From Antilocapra americana (taxonomy: Eukaryota > Chordata > Mammalia > Artiodactyla > Antilocapridae): a stretch of DNA of 64,000 bases. Location of the stretch: NCBI GenBank assembly GCA_007570785.1, contig ML660773.1, positions 87,534 through 151,533 on the forward strand, in the 5' to 3' direction. Position 1 is the first letter of the stretch, and every line of letters starts with the position of its first letter. A program made the translations under genes and the position numbers. Under the pieces are notes generated by a model that worked only from the letters and a program-made list of their open reading frames with translations, did not search any database and was not told the DNA's origin. Below are positions 21,772 to 34,297 of this stretch, one piece after another.

Positions 21772-21975
21772 TGAAGTTCCCAGATGGCTTAGTGGTAAAG
21801 AATCTGCCTGCCAATGCAGGAGATGCAGGTTCGATCCCTGAGTCAGGAAGATTGCCTGGAAGGAAGAAATGGCAACCCACTCCAGTATTCTTGCCTGGGA
21901 AATCCCATGGGCAGAGGAGCCTGGTGGGGTCACAAAGAGTTGGACACAACAGAGCACAACAGAGCACAACAGCAG
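21772..21975 (+). repeat. Bov-tA SINE with short tandem tail
   Basis: Bov-tA body ending in a threefold ACAGAGCACA-type repeat (21949-21973). Confidence 0.8.
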
Positions 21976-23855
21976 GAATAAATACAAAAGAAAGACACAC
22001 CAGATGGCTCTGGGATGAGAGGAAGTCAGTGGGAAGATCACTGGATATTGTGCTAAGAATCCTTAGCCACAAATAAGAACCACTGCCCTCAGCTGAAGTC
22101 AGGTGGTGGGGACCCAGTGTATTTTTTCACTTAGTCTGCATCCAAGGGCTGTGTTGATGTAATTCGTGTAGCTGGGAACCAAGGACTTGATGGAAACCTC
22201 TGATGAACAGAGAAATTGGTCTTATTATAGATAATCAAGACTCTCACTATGGCTTTTATGGGAGTGTGAGATAATTCCATTGGGATATTGAAGGCTGAAA
22301 ATTCTGCTTATTTCTTTGGGAATAAAAGAGAGATTATGAAACACTCTGTGTGGTGAAATAGACATATGATGAGTAAGAAAAGCTTCAGTAAAAGTGAAAA
22401 GCCAGTTTAGACAGAGAAAACATAAGTTTGAACCTAAACATGACTTGGAGAGGGAAAAGATGAATTTAGCCAACCACTAAATGCTTTTCACTAGTAGCTA
22501 TTACTTCCTGAACCAACAGAATCGCAAAGCCACCGAGTTTTAACACTGAAGGTCCTGCTTTCTGTCCTTTGTTACAAAGACACCTGAAAATGAGTTTGAA
22601 AATGGCAAATCTAAAGGTAGAAAATAACATCTGGTATTCTTTTTCTTCAAAAAAAACCAAAAACAGGCACTGTAGTATAGAAACAAAGAACAGCATTTGG
22701 ATGTAATATTTTCTCATTCCTTGAATATTTTAGAATGATTTTCTTTTCTTTTTTTTAAACCCATAAGAGAGAATCAGTGATGGAACCAAAACCTTGCAAC
22801 ACAATTTTCCTCTTAAAATCTCAAAGGTGCCAGTTCCTCATCTAGCGCTTAGTATAGCATGAGAGATATGTAAGGCAGGTCTGCTTTTGTTCTCTAATAG
22901 GACTCCTGATTTTTGTGGGGTCTTATTTCTTTTTGTTTATGCTGTCAACATTTCTGCAATTCTCATTTAATTGGTTTTACCTGAAAATTCATAAGTCCTA
23001 TCAACTGGCTTACTTCAGTGATTTTCTACTTTATAAACTATTTTACAGTTGTATTTTAGCACTATTTCCTTTTAAAAAAGTAATTTTATTGTGATAAAAA
23101 CACTTAGCCTAATATCTACCATATTTACGTTAAGAGTACAATGTATTATCATTGACCACAGGCACAGTGTTGAATAGAAGATCTCTAGCGCTTATTCATC
23201 CTAAATATCACACGTGTTGATTAATAATTCCTTCTCTCCAGCTCACATTGTATCTTCTCTGAAAATTCCGTTTCCTTCTCAGAAATGCCATCATCTTTAG
23301 GTAGGTTGACTTGCCTTCCTCTGACTTTCGCATCTCACCGTCTCTAAGAGTCTTCACGTCTGTGTCTCTTTCCTCTTCCACCTGGAATGCCAACCAGTGA
23401 AAAGAGGAAAGACACTCGCTCCTCGTGCGGCAGAGTTTTGGTACCTGGAAGCTCCAGTTCCTTGCTGTCGTCAGTCAAGAGCAACAGCCTGCTCTTTCAG
23501 GAGACTGCAACAGAGCTCCAGTTCATTGGGCTGTCCCCAGCAGATGGCTATTATCTACCAAATATGCCTTACTGCAAATGTGGCATCTGGAGTTTTCCTT
23601 GCCTTATTTATAGTCCCCAAATAATCCCTTGAGGAAACTCTTATTGATTCCCTTACTCAGATACAGAAACCAAGGTCATAATCAATGGCCAAATTAATGC
23701 TCATTTTTTTTTTTTAAAGAATGGAATTCTCCTTACAGGTTCTAAAGTAATAGAGGACTGGATTAAGCTTGCTAAGAATGGGACAAAGGGAAGGGCTTGT
23801 CCTTTTATAGGGTCTTCTAGTGATTACAGTCACATCCATAATGTATAGAATACTG

Positions 23856-24081
23856 TATGTATGTTCAGTCACTTTAGTCGTGTCTGACTCTTTTTTGAGC
23901 CCGTGGACATTAGCCCACCAGGCTTTTCTGTTCATGGGATTCGCCAGGCAAGAATACTGGAGTGGGTCACCATGCCTTCCTCCAGGGGATCTTTCTGGCC
24001 CTGGGATAAAATCTGTATTATCTCCTGTGTCTCCTGCATTGCAGGCAGATTCTTTACCTGCTGAGCCATCAGGGAAGCCCA
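23856..24081 (-). repeat. Bov-tA SINE, minus strand, with target-site duplication
   Basis: Reverse Bov-tA from TGTTCAGTCACTTTAGTCGT to GAGCCATCAGGGAAGCCC. GTATAGAATA followed by CTG or TTG flanks both ends. Confidence 0.82.
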
Positions 24082-24680
24082 GTGTATAGAATATTGATAT
24101 CAACCAACTAATGATGAAGCTTCTCTTGGTAAGGAGTTCCTAGATTCTGGGCTACTGGTGTTAAGAGTCTGTTAGTTAAGTGACAAGGTAACAAAAGTGT
24201 GACAAAGCATGATTAACACATTAGGAAGGTAGAGTTTAAATTATGACCAGGTATGTAGGCAATGAATATTGCACAAGGAACCAAAAGATCCCCATGCTAA
24301 AACCTGTGGTTATACAATATATGTAAACTTATACTCCCCATGATTCTGTTTAACTATTAAAACTGGAATAGTGATAACTACTCTTGTCTAGATTATGAAA
24401 TTGCTAAAGAGATAAAGCTTATGAAAGTCAATTTTTAATTATAAAAACGCACAAAAGAAAGGTATTATGATTAATCTATAAAATAACTTCATCATTTAAC
24501 TTCTAAATTCTGCTATTTTATGTTTTTCACAAGGCCAAAAAGAAGTGTAGAAATATCATGGAAATATGCACCATTTGGGGGTTCAAAGTGCATTTTCATT
24601 ATGATAGTCTGTCAAATAGGAATTTTTCTGACAGCTAAATCATAGGTCAATTTTTAAATTATTACTATTATTTATTATAT

Positions 24681-24812
24681 TCTTCTGGAGAAGGAAACGG
24701 CAACTCACTCAGGTAGTCTTGCCTTGGAAATCTCATGGACAGAGGAGCCTGAAGGCTACAGTCCAATGGGGTCACAAAGAGTCGGACACAAGTTAACGAA
24801 TAAACAACAACA
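24681..24812 (+). repeat. Bov-A fragment
   Basis: Starts TTCTGGAGAAGGAAACGGCA and ends in an ACAACAACAAAC tail; lacks the tRNA-derived head. Confidence 0.75.
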
Positions 24813-25267
24813 AACAACTTATAGAATTTTAGAGATAGGATCAAAAATTGCATAACTTTCAGCTTCTTAAGGATTTAAAAATCACAAGGCTTCATTCTAT
24901 AGATAGAGAGATGGAGGCTCTGGCCTGAAATTTATTAAGATTTTAGAGACTGTTGCATTGGTGATGCTACATCCTCAATTTTGTAAGATTAGTGAAATAT
25001 TCTTCATTTTGCTTGGAAATGTTGTAACTGAACATTCCATAAAGAAAGAATTCCACAAATACTGTGACTGAACATGAATCCATAAAAAATTCTTTTCTCT
25101 TTATGGAATTTTACATAATTTTCTCAAGAAGTCCTTTGTCGTCAGGTCCAAAAGCATCACAAATTGCCACCTATAGACATAAAGGTGGAATTGAAAGAAT
25201 TTTACTTTATATTTCACAGATAAAATCAGAGCACCTTCTATTTGGAATGAAAACTGACATTTTCCAG

Positions 25268-26970
25268 TCCTGTGGCCACTGCTGAATTTTCCAAATTTGC
25301 TGGCATGTTGAGTGTAGCACTTTCACAGCATCATCTTTTAGGATTTGAAATAGCTCAACTGGAATTCCATCACCTCCACTAGCTTTGTTCGTAGTGATGC
25401 TTCCTAAGGCCCATGTGACTTCACATTCCAGGATGTCTGGTTCTAGGTGAGTGATTACACCACTGTGATTATTGGGTCATGAAGATCATTTTTGTACAGT
25501 TCTTTTGTGTTTACTTGCCACTTCTTCTTAATATCTTCTGCTTCTGTTAAGTCCATCTGGTTCCAAACTGGGAAAGGAGTACATCAAGGCTGTATATTGC
25601 CACCCTGCTTATCTAACTTATATGCAGAGTACATCATGAGAAATGCTGGACCAGATGAAGCACAAGCTGGAATCAAGATTGCTGAGAGAAATATCAGTAA
25701 CCTCAGATATGCAGATAACACCACCCTTATGGCAGAAAATGAAGAGGAACTAAAGAGTCTCTTGATGAAAGTGAAAGAGGAGAGTGAAAAAGTTGGCTTA
25801 AAACTCAACATTCAGAAAACTAAGATCATGGCATCTGGCCCCATCAGTTCAGTTCAATTCAGTCATTCAGTCATGTCTGACTCTTTGTGACCCCATGAAC
25901 CACAGCACACCAGGCCTCCCTGTCCATCACCAACTCCTGGAGTTCACCCAAGCTCATGTCCGTTGAGTTGGTGATGCTGTCCAACCATCTCATCCTCTGT
26001 TGTTTCCTTCTCCTTCTGCCCTCAATCTTTCCCAGCCTCAGGGACTTTTCAAATGAGTCAGCCCTTCGAATCAGGTGCCCAAAGTACTGGAGTCTCAGCT
26101 TCAATATCAGTCCTTCCAATGAACACTCAGGACTGATCTCCTTTAGGATGCACTGGTTAGATCTCCTTGCAGTCCAAGGGACTCTCAAGAGTCTTCTCCA
26201 ACACCACAGTTCAAAAGCATCAATTCTTCATTGCTTAGCTTTCCTTATAGTCCAACTCTCATATCCATACATGACTACTGGAAAAACCATAGCCTTGACT
26301 AAACGGAACTTTGTTGACAAAGTAATGCCTCTGCTTTTTAATATGCTGTCTAGGTTGGTCATAACTTTCCTTCCAAGGAGTAAGCGTTTTTTAATTTCAT
26401 GGCTGCAGTCATCATCTGCAGTGATTTTGGAGCCCCCCAAAATAAAGTCTGACATTATTTCCACTGTTTCTCCATCTATTTCCCATGAAGTGATGGGACC
26501 AGATGCCATGATCTTAGTTTTCTGGCCCCATGTAGTCATGTATGGATGTGAGAGTTGGACTATAAAAAAAGCTGAATACCAAAGAATTGATGCTTTTGAA
26601 CTGTGGTGTTGGAGAAGACTCTTGAGAGTCCCTTGGACTGCAAGGAGATCCAACCAGTTCATCCTAAAGGAGATCAGTCCTGAATATTCATTGGAAGGAC
26701 TGATGCTGAAGCTGAGACTCCAGTACTTTGGCCACCTGATGCAAAGTACTGATTCATTGGAAAAGACCCTGATGCTGGGAAAGATTGAAGGTGGGAGGAG
26801 AAGGGGACAACAGAGAATGAGATGGTTGAATGGCATCACTGACTTAATGGACATGAGTTTGAGTAATCTCTGGGAGTTGTTGATGGACAGGGAGGCCTGG
26901 TATGCTGCAGTCCATGGGGTTGCAAGGAGTTGGACATGACTAAGTGACTGACCTCAACTGAACTGAACTG
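25268..26970. mobile_element. Rearranged BovB (RTE-type LINE) block, four alternating segments
   Basis: Four BovB pieces in alternating orientation: about 25268-25556 minus, 25557-25845 plus, 25846-26532 minus, 26533-26970 plus. The plus piece at 25557 codes part of the reverse transcriptase with KGVHQGCILPP and the catalytic box changed to YADN (25708-25719) where active elements have YADD. The last plus piece codes the C-terminal part of the protein ([34 protein letters not shown]). The pieces at 25846-26240 and 26560-26970 are reverse complements, making arms of about 400 bases around a spacer of about 300. Dead by rearrangement and by the altered catalytic box. Confidence 0.85.
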
Positions 26971-27177
26971 TATTCTATTTTATATGGTAAGGGCTAGAGT
27001 GGTTTGTGTGTGCATGTGTGTGTATGTACTTAGCATCACAACTCATTGCATTAGTGGAAGAAATACCTTTTGGCTATTCAAGGATCTGGTTCCTGGGACT
27101 AAAAGTAACCATCCTTGTGTCCTCAGGTGAGTTGTTTTCTCTAAAATGAGGTGATTTTAACAACATAATTATTAATT

Positions 27178-27960
27178 AATAACATATTAGTTGTTTGTTT
27201 TATATATAGTAGTGTGTATATGTCAATCAGGCTCCCAATTTACCCTTCCTTCCCTTTCCCCCTTAGTAACTGATAGGTTGTTTTCTATCTCTGTAATTCT
27301 ATTTCTGTTTGTAAATAAGTGTATTTGCACCTTTTTTTAAGATTCCATGTACAGCAACAGCATATGATATTTGTCTTTCGCTGTCTGACTTACTTCACTC
27401 AGTATGACAATCTTTAGACTCATCATGGTCCATTATATGGATTATATGGCTACATCGCAATTCATTTTTCCATTCATCCTTGATGGACATTTGTGTATTT
27501 CCACTGTTTGGTGATTGTGAATCGTGATGCTAAGAGCATTCATTTGTTTTGTTTTAATAAATAAAATATTATTCAAATACATAAAATAAAAGTAAGTGTT
27601 TCCTAAGCTAATTATTGAGAAACCGTCAAACTTTTTTGACAATAGCCACACCATTTTACTTTCCCATCAGCAATGTATGAAGGTTCTGATTTCTGCACAC
27701 TAATGCTGTCTACTTTCCAATGTATTACTTATTGCTTTTTTTTTTAAATGACTATCCTAGGGCAAGTGAAGTGATATCTCTCTGAGGCTTTGATTGCATT
27801 TCCCAAGTGATTAATGACATTGAGCATCTTTTCATGTGCTTGTTGGCCATTTGTATGTCTTCTCTAGAGAAATGTCTATGTAAGTCCTGTGCCCAATTTT
27901 TTAATTGGGTTGTTTTGTTAATTATTGTTTAATTGTATCAAGTTTTCTTAATATATAAAA
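27178..27960 (-). repeat. L1 3'-end fragment
   Basis: Minus-strand L1 pieces with the motifs GCTGTCTGACTTACTTCACT, ATTGAGCATCTTTTCATGTG and TTGGCCATTTGTATGTCTTC. A 100-base AT-rich insert sits at about 27540-27640. Confidence 0.7.
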
Positions 27961-27961
27961 A

Positions 27962-28118
27962 TGTTTGCTGTTGTTTTTCAGTCTCTCAGTCATGTCTGAT
28001 TCTTTGCGACCCCATGGACTGCAGCACACCAGGCTCCCCTCTCCTTCACCATCCCCCGAGCTTGCTCAAACTCATGTACATTAAATCGGTAATGCCATCC
28101 AACCATCTCGTAATGGCA
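27962..28118 (-). repeat. BovB 3'-end fragment
   Basis: Reverse copy of the BovB/Bov-A 3' region: CAGTCATGTCTGATTCTTTG, CCCATGGACTGCAGCACACC and GCCATCCAACCATCTCGTAA. Confidence 0.75.
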
Positions 28119-28919
28119 TAAAAATATTTGGCTGTTATCAAATGTTTCAAACCCGTGTATCTTTCATCTCTTCTTATACTGTTTTCTTCTATTTATAAAT
28201 GCAATACACACCAGAATAATTATCTTCTGTGTTGGAACAAAATGAACTTTAGTTTCTTTCAACCCTGTAATTATAGAAACCAGTGAACCTATGACCAGAT
28301 TAATAAGACCATTCAATGCACTTGATTTTCTACTTTAGCTTCCTTAAGAATGGCTCACCTGATTCTCCAGACTGTTTATGCAACTCTTCCTTAGCGGTTG
28401 CATTCCAAGTCTGTGACTGACTTGAGAATAGATTAAAGTGTAGGGGAAAATGTGGGTGATAAAATCTGATACTATTAATTTATTTCTCACCCAAATGAGC
28501 TGATTTTCCAACATAGTTCATGAAATTTCCAACTGTATAGAAAACAGTTTCCAAACTATAATTTCACAACTATCTGAGCTTTACTGCTATAAAAAAATAT
28601 ACCATACCACTTTACCTTAAATGTTCTCTACATCAGGTCAGTATAAATAGTGGGGATGAATACAAATTATAAAGCATGCTTTTTATTGTGTCATTTACAA
28701 AGGTGACTTTTTAAAAAATAGCTTTTAAAAAATAACATACATTTGGGTGTATGCACTTTAGTGTTTTCATTGAACAATAACCCTTATCTCTTATAGAGAG
28801 ATGCATTTAGAATTGTAATTATTCATTGGAATCCTTGAACTTTAAGGATATATTGTTTTGGTATGGAAGCCTGTTTTCTCAGGGTTAAATTAATCTGTTT
28901 ATACATTTAAAATTTCAGT

Positions 28920-29062
28920 TATTTTTAACTAGCAGATAATTGCTTTACAATATTATGTTGGCTTCTACAATACACCGACATGAGTCAGCCACAGGTACGC
29001 ATATGTCCCCTCGCTCATGAACCTCCTTCCTACCTCCTATCCCACCCCACTCCTCTAGCTTG
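28920..29062. repeat. L1 3' UTR fragment
   Basis: Contains TTGCTTTACAATATTATGTT, CGACATGAGTCAGCCACAGG and CCCACCCCACTCCTCTAGC, the usual order in ruminant L1 3' ends. Confidence 0.65.
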
Positions 29063-29886
29063 GCAATTTTTACGACAGGTGATTTCAGACATAGATTCAG
29101 AGAAATGAGCCATAAAAAAAAGAGTTGCAAATTTCAATATTTATTATTTACTGTTTGAATCACGCATAGACCCTATCTTAATAGCTATTTTGTAATTACA
29201 CAGTGCTTTGTGTACCTTTCTGTTGGCACAGAGGTAAAGTTTCCAAGTAACTTTCCCTTAAGCCCTAGTTCAGTAGGTGCTTTTACAAAGTACAGACAAG
29301 CCAGTGAATAAGGCTATCCTTTGTTAGGACCCACTTCCTTTGCTTAATCTTTCTAGAACTGGAATCGCTGAACTGAATGTCTGCCTCCCTGCCCCGCTTC
29401 TTCTGGGTTCCCACCCTGCTCACCTGTGCCCTTACTCACCTCCAGAAGTATGGGACTGCCACCTGACATCTCTTTGTCAAAATCCATTTTCTTGGTAAGA
29501 CTCGTGGTCAAACATGTTTGCTGCAAATTGGTTAAACAGGGGCAGGAGACCACCTATAAGTGGTCTTGTAGCTATTATGCACCTGGGAGTGTGTCCATGT
29601 GTCCAACTGTGGTGGATGCTGGCCAGTCAGAAGCTACTAGAAGGCAGGGACCACGTCTTTGCATGTCTCTGTCCCCATCACCTGGCCCAGCGGCAGGTGC
29701 TAAGTAACCATCACCCTAGTGGCCCTTCTGCCACCGCAGCCTCTGTGTGCCAAGTTATTGGTCAGGTCCCGAATACGACGAAGCCTGTCTATTTTTAGGC
29801 AGAAAAGAGTAGCCAGTAACTTCTGCCCACAGCCTTAGTCAGTAGACCAGATAAATGTGCTCATTCCTCATTAGTGTCCCCAAACC

Positions 29887-29892
29887 TATAAA
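29887..29892 (+). promoter_or_regulatory. TATA box of SPAG11 promoter B
   Basis: TATAAA (in CCTATAAATG), 107 bases upstream of the ATG at 29994. Confidence 0.6.
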
Positions 29893-29993
29893 TGTCCCAT
29901 TTTTGTGACCTGTCCTCTCCATTCCACTTGGCTCTTTCATCAGATTTGCTCTTCTGCACAGCAGGGCGGGGAGACCTGAGGGAACTTTAAAAC

Positions 29994-30048
29994 ATGAAGG
30001 TCCTCTTTCTGTTCACTGTTCTCTTCTGTTTGTTCCAAATGAAGTCAG
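29994..30048 (+). other. SPAG11: SPAG11 promoter B first coding exon (signal peptide)
   Basis: Eighteen codons plus one base; donor GTAAAT at 30049. Confidence 0.9.
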
Positions 30049-32313
30049 GTAAATGTCTCCTGGGCAGGGTAGAAAGCTGCTCCCAATCAGTAGGGATGAG
30101 CTGGGAGAGGCTGGGAAAGGCTGTGCAGGAATTCCCCTGATGTGTGTGTCCCTGGCGGGGATGGGCGGGAGGTGTCTGTGTGTAGGTGGTGGGTGCGGTT
30201 GGACCCTTCTGGGGTCTGGACCATTTTGATCTTCCCTACAAACATGTTTTTAGAGGCTAAATACAAGTTTTCAGGGTCATAAAACAAGTCATAGAGTCAT
30301 CTTTGCTCCAATACAAATAGAAAAGGTTCATCACAGTCTGAGAAAAGTTTGCAGAAAGAAATTACCGTTGCCCAAATGTCAAAGTTGGAAGGGAACGAAT
30401 CTTCTATGGAAGCCCCACACTTTACAGGGAGAGGAAACCACACTCCTGAGAAAAGCTGCTATCCTGCAGAGCCATTTACAATCACGGTCACAGCAGCAAT
30501 TCCTGCTGACGATAGCATTCCTCCAGTTTCCACAGAGAGCCTGTTTTACAGAGGAAATCCAAGGCACAAGCAGTTAAATGAGTTATCCAAGGAGAAATCA
30601 TTAGCTACTGGGAGAAGTGAGGCCAGCCCTGATCTCCAGATTTCTGGGCTGTGGTTCTTAGACTTTCATTAGGTATGCCGCCCATTGCTTCATTGGGCTC
30701 CTCTCCAAACCATGGTAGAGCTGAGATGACACAGGCTCATAGAGTGTACCCCATGTGGAAATGAGATATTGTGCAAGGTTGTTTTTTAAATCATGTAAGA
30801 CCAACACTGTGAGTGTTTTGGTTTTTGAATAATTGTATCTATTTATTTATTTTGGGGTGCACTGAGGCTTCGTCACCACACATGGGCTTTCCTCTAGTTG
30901 CAGCGAGTGGGGGCTATTCTTCATTGCAGTGTGCAGGCTTTTCACTGCGATGTTTCTCTTGTTGGGGAACATGGGCTCCAGGGTGCTCGGGCTTCAGTAG
31001 CTGTGGCATTTGGCTCAGTAGTTGTGGCTCCCAGGCTCTAGAACAAAGGCTCAATCGTTGTGGCGCATGGGCCTAGCTGCTTCCTGGAATATGGGATCTT
31101 CCTGGATCAGGGATCTAACCGTGTCTTCTGCATTGGCAGGTGGCTTCTTTACCGCTGAGCCACCAGCAAAGCTTGTTTTTTTTTTTTTTTTGAGTCATGA
31201 TAGATTAACTTTTGCAGATCTGATATAAGACCTTTCTTTCAATCATCTCATTCCCAAATAGAAAATGCTACTTTTTAAAAATTGAGATATATTCAACTTA
31301 CAATATTAGTTTCAGTTGTACAACATAATGATTCCATATTTGCACAGATGGCAAAATAATCACCCTAAGTCCAGTCACCATCCATTACCACATCTAGTTC
31401 CTTTTCTTTTTCTTGTGACAAATAGAAAATGCTTTCCTTATGGGAACATTGGGTAGTTCTGCTTGACCTATAGATCCACAAGTCACGGTGAGGAGAACTC
31501 AGTTTTCTTTTCTTTATTTCATATTAGGCTGTAAAACTGAAAATTGGGCCATGGACTGAGGATCAGAACACTTTCCTATTTTCCTAAAGACCAAGACTCA
31601 TCCCTCCAATCATTCCACTCTGTTCTCCAAAACTCCGTTTTTCCTTGTTGTATTAGCTCACCTCCACCACCAGGAGGTTTTGAGAAGCCTGATATAATAC
31701 AGTAACATATACAATTACAAACCTTCCCAGCAACTTTTAGAGGTATGAATTATTGTCCTGGATGCTGGGAAAGAATGAAAGCAAAAGGAGAAAAGGGTAG
31801 CAGAGGATGAGAAAATTAGAATCATGTTCATTCATGTTCATAGATGAACCACTGACCCAATGAACATGAATCTGAGCAAACTCTGGGAGATAGTAAAGGA
31901 CAGAGGAGCCTGGCCTGCTGCAATCCATGAGGTTGCAAAGAGTCAGACATGACTTAGCAACTGAACAACAACAAAAAGATTATCGTCCCTGTTTTATTGT
32001 TCCAGTTGAACTGGAGCCTGTCCAGACAATTTTTTAAGAGTATGATAAATATTGTGGAGGTGACCTATGTTTATCCGTTTTTCTTTTGCTGTGTGAATTA
32101 ATTTGTTAATTTGTTCTATCCATAGGGGATGTTCCACCTGGAATTAGAAATATTATCTGCCTTATGCAACACGGAACCTGCAGATTGTTTTTCTGCCGTT
32201 CTGGTGAGAAAAAATCTGAAATCTGCTCCGACCCTTGGAATAGGTGCTGCATCTCACATTCAGAGGAAGAAAAAAAGCACAAACCAGAGGTGGACAGCGG
32301 ATCAGGCACCTAG
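29994..32313 (+). CDS. SPAG11: SPAG11, promoter B transcript (Bin1b/EP2E type)
   Basis: Defensin-like isoform of SPAG11. Its rat counterpart Bin1b is an epididymal antimicrobial peptide linked to sperm maturation (established knowledge). Exons 29994-30048 and 32126-32313, phase-1 junction, 80 residues. Exon 1 codes the signal MKVLFLFTVLFCLFQMKS. Exon 2 begins GDVPPGIRN and codes six cysteines spaced C-x6-C-x4-C-x9-C-x6-CC, with CRLFFCRSGEKK and CSDPWNRCC as in human and rat. A charged tail (EEEKKHKPEVDSGSGT) follows the last Cys. The exon 2 acceptor also accepts exon 2 of promoter A transcripts, because both are phase 1 and follow a final G. No mutation that would kill the gene is visible. 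Confidence 0.92.
30815..31190 (-). repeat. CHR-2-like SINE, long form
   Basis: Reverse copy from GTATCTATTTATTTATTTTG through GGCTCAGTAGTTGTGGCTCC to the head GAGCCACCAGCAAAGCTT. Confidence 0.78.
31272..31425. repeat. L1 3' UTR remnant
   Basis: ATTGAGATATATTCAACTTA, then TAGTTTCAGTTGTACAACAT and CACCATCCATTACCACATCT. Confidence 0.6.
31755..31978 (+). repeat. BovB 3'-end fragment, plus strand
   Basis: Starts CTGGATGCTGGGAAAGAATG and ends GACTTAGCAACTGAACAACA with a short tail. Confidence 0.75.
32126..32313 (+). other. SPAG11: SPAG11 last defensin exon
   Basis: Acceptor CATAG ending at 32125; 61 codons to TAG at 32311-32313. The conserved core CSDPWNRCC lies at about 32224-32250. Confidence 0.9.
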
Positions 32314-33658
32314 ACCATAAGCTTCCAGAAAGCAGGAGGGATCTTGAATTGCTAAGAGTTTAGAAGAATGTGTGACTCATAGTAGGTTCTTAACAGACAT
32401 TTGTTGAATGAATCCAGCATCAAGGGTGAAGGTCTGATAAAAGATTTTTCCCGAAAGCTTGCCTACTTTCCCTTTTTTTTTTTTTTCTTTAAAGACTCTC
32501 AGGATTTCATAATATTCACCTCCTTTCCAGGGACTGCCCACAGTTAGGGATAGACCAGAAACCAAAGTGCAAATCCAGCTCATCTTCAGAGAGTCGGAAA
32601 TGCTGCCGGTCTGTTGGCCTCTTTTCCATCGAATGACATCTTTCTTCTCATCAAATCCGAGCCCAGCCTTATGCTACTGATGCCCAGACTATCGTGGGCC
32701 TGATCCCCTTTCCACAGCCTTCTCAAGTCACAATAACAATAGGCCACATGTAAATAGGATTTTAAAATTTTTTCAAACAATCTGAGGTTATCTTGGTTGA
32801 TCAACACAGTCTTATGGAGTATATGATAAGGCTGAGGCAGCTCCATTTTAGAGATGGAAAGAAGAGGGAAATCAGAAGGTTAAGTAAACGCCCTCAGATT
32901 AGCAGTTCACAAGTGGGCTCCTGGCACTGGTATTACTGAACCAGTGCACATTGTTCTGTGTTCTTTCTAAAGAGCATATTTCTGAGTAAAGAAAGCAAGG
33001 CAGGACTTGACGTTCACAACCCGCTGTCCTTTGTTTTTCTCTGAATCTGCTGAAACTTGTCACCCATCCCATATCTTTGAGCAGTCATTGAAGGGCAGTA
33101 AATATTAATTACAGGTAAGAAATGTAAAAGAGTAATAAAAGCAAATGTCCTGATGCACGAGACCACGTGCCAGACTTTTTCTAGACCAGTTAGAGAGCCT
33201 GATAAGGTACCTTCTTTCCATATTTGTGTTTGCTGCCTGAATCCAGTTTGCTCTCCCATAAGCTGAATTTACTCTGAGAGTCACAAGGAAGATCTGCCTC
33301 TGGGTGCCTGTCTTGATTCCCAGCTCATCCACACTCGGTGCTAGGCCTTGGCTCCTCCCAGGCCCTCCTACACTCTCTTGGATGATTCCTAAACACCATC
33401 AGGCAGGCTCATGGGTTGTGAAGAGTGGAGCCTGTCTTAATCACAGACATCTCTGTGGAGCCCTTGGTCATCCCCTCAAAGGACTGAGGGCCACTTCCAG
33501 ACTGCAGGGACAGTCTGCTTGGGGAGGGATCTCACTCAGGCTTAGGTCTTGCTCCCAAGTGAAACCTGACACTCTCCTGCTTCAGGGTAGGCAGGAACAA
33601 ACTCTGCCAAGAGCCCTGCCATTCCATGTCCCACATCTCTGTCCCCTGGAGACTTCAA

Positions 33659-33679
33659 ACACACACACACACACACACA
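33659..33679. repeat. (AC)n microsatellite
   Basis: About ten uninterrupted AC units. Confidence 0.9.
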
Positions 33680-34297
33680 GGGATAGGCCTGTGTCCAGAA
33701 TACTGGGGAACTGGGGTCTGGTTCTACCTCCTCTCTTGACCTTATTTTCCTAAAAAATAAAATGAGGGAGATGGTTTAGACCGCCGAGACCCCTCACAGC
33801 TTCCCACGTGGGTGTAGAATCAGTGCCCCATCAATGATCAGGGGTAGCTGGGAGCAGGGCCAGGCGGGGGGACACCCAGGATCTGTTTGAGTCTCTTCTC
33901 TTGGTGGAAATGGAGTTGGGAGCATGGACTCTCTACTGCCCTAGGAGGGGCTGGACTCTTCCCAGTGGTGATCCTGGGCCCTGGACAGCCAGGAGGGGAC
34001 AGAGGGACTTGACTGGACCCTCAGGGCCCAGCATTTCTACTCAGGAAGTCTACACACCTTCTTCATGGCTCTTTTTTTCTGAGCTAAATGTAATTATCCC
34101 TCACCATTCATCTCACACGTGCAGCTTCCTCTTCTGAGGTGGCTAATGAGTAACAGGGCAGGCCCTCCCTAGACTCCAGAGGGCTCCAACTTCCCCCATT
34201 CAGGCCCGTCCCGGCCCCTCCCCTGCCCAGCATGGCGGATTGATCGCTACAGCTCTTGGCCCTCAGGCTCCTTGGTGCTCCCCTCTTCTCCTTTTAT

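Larger units (their letters stand above)
18050..29886. other. SPAG11 internal region between exon D and promoter B (11.8 kb)
   Basis: Intronic to long SPAG11 transcripts. It holds SINEs (20530, 21772, 23856, 24681, 27962), the BovB block 25268-26970 and L1 pieces (27178-27960, 28920-29062). Unique AT-rich stretches (18350-19600, 22080-23850, 28130-28915) show no exon I can support. A GC-rich stretch at 19629-20270 stays open for 213 codons and is discussed separately. Confidence 0.6.
30049..32125 (+). other. SPAG11 intron before the last exon (2.1 kb)
   Basis: Holds a CHR SINE (30815-31190), an L1 remnant (31272-31425) and a BovB 3' end (31755-31978). 30050-30810 is unique with no exon recognised. 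Confidence 0.7.

Noticed and set aside
26228..26854. 208-residue minus-strand frame
   Set aside because: The mirror image of the same inverted BovB block.
25956..26939. 327-residue open frame on the plus strand, the longest in the window
   Set aside because: It is a join of antisense and sense BovB fragments; the first half is the reverse of the BovB 3' end and only the second half is real BovB protein. Not a host gene.
33304..33753. 149-residue plus-strand frame
   Set aside because: Runs through an (AC)n microsatellite and has no supporting splice or homology signal, though it lies just after SPAG11.
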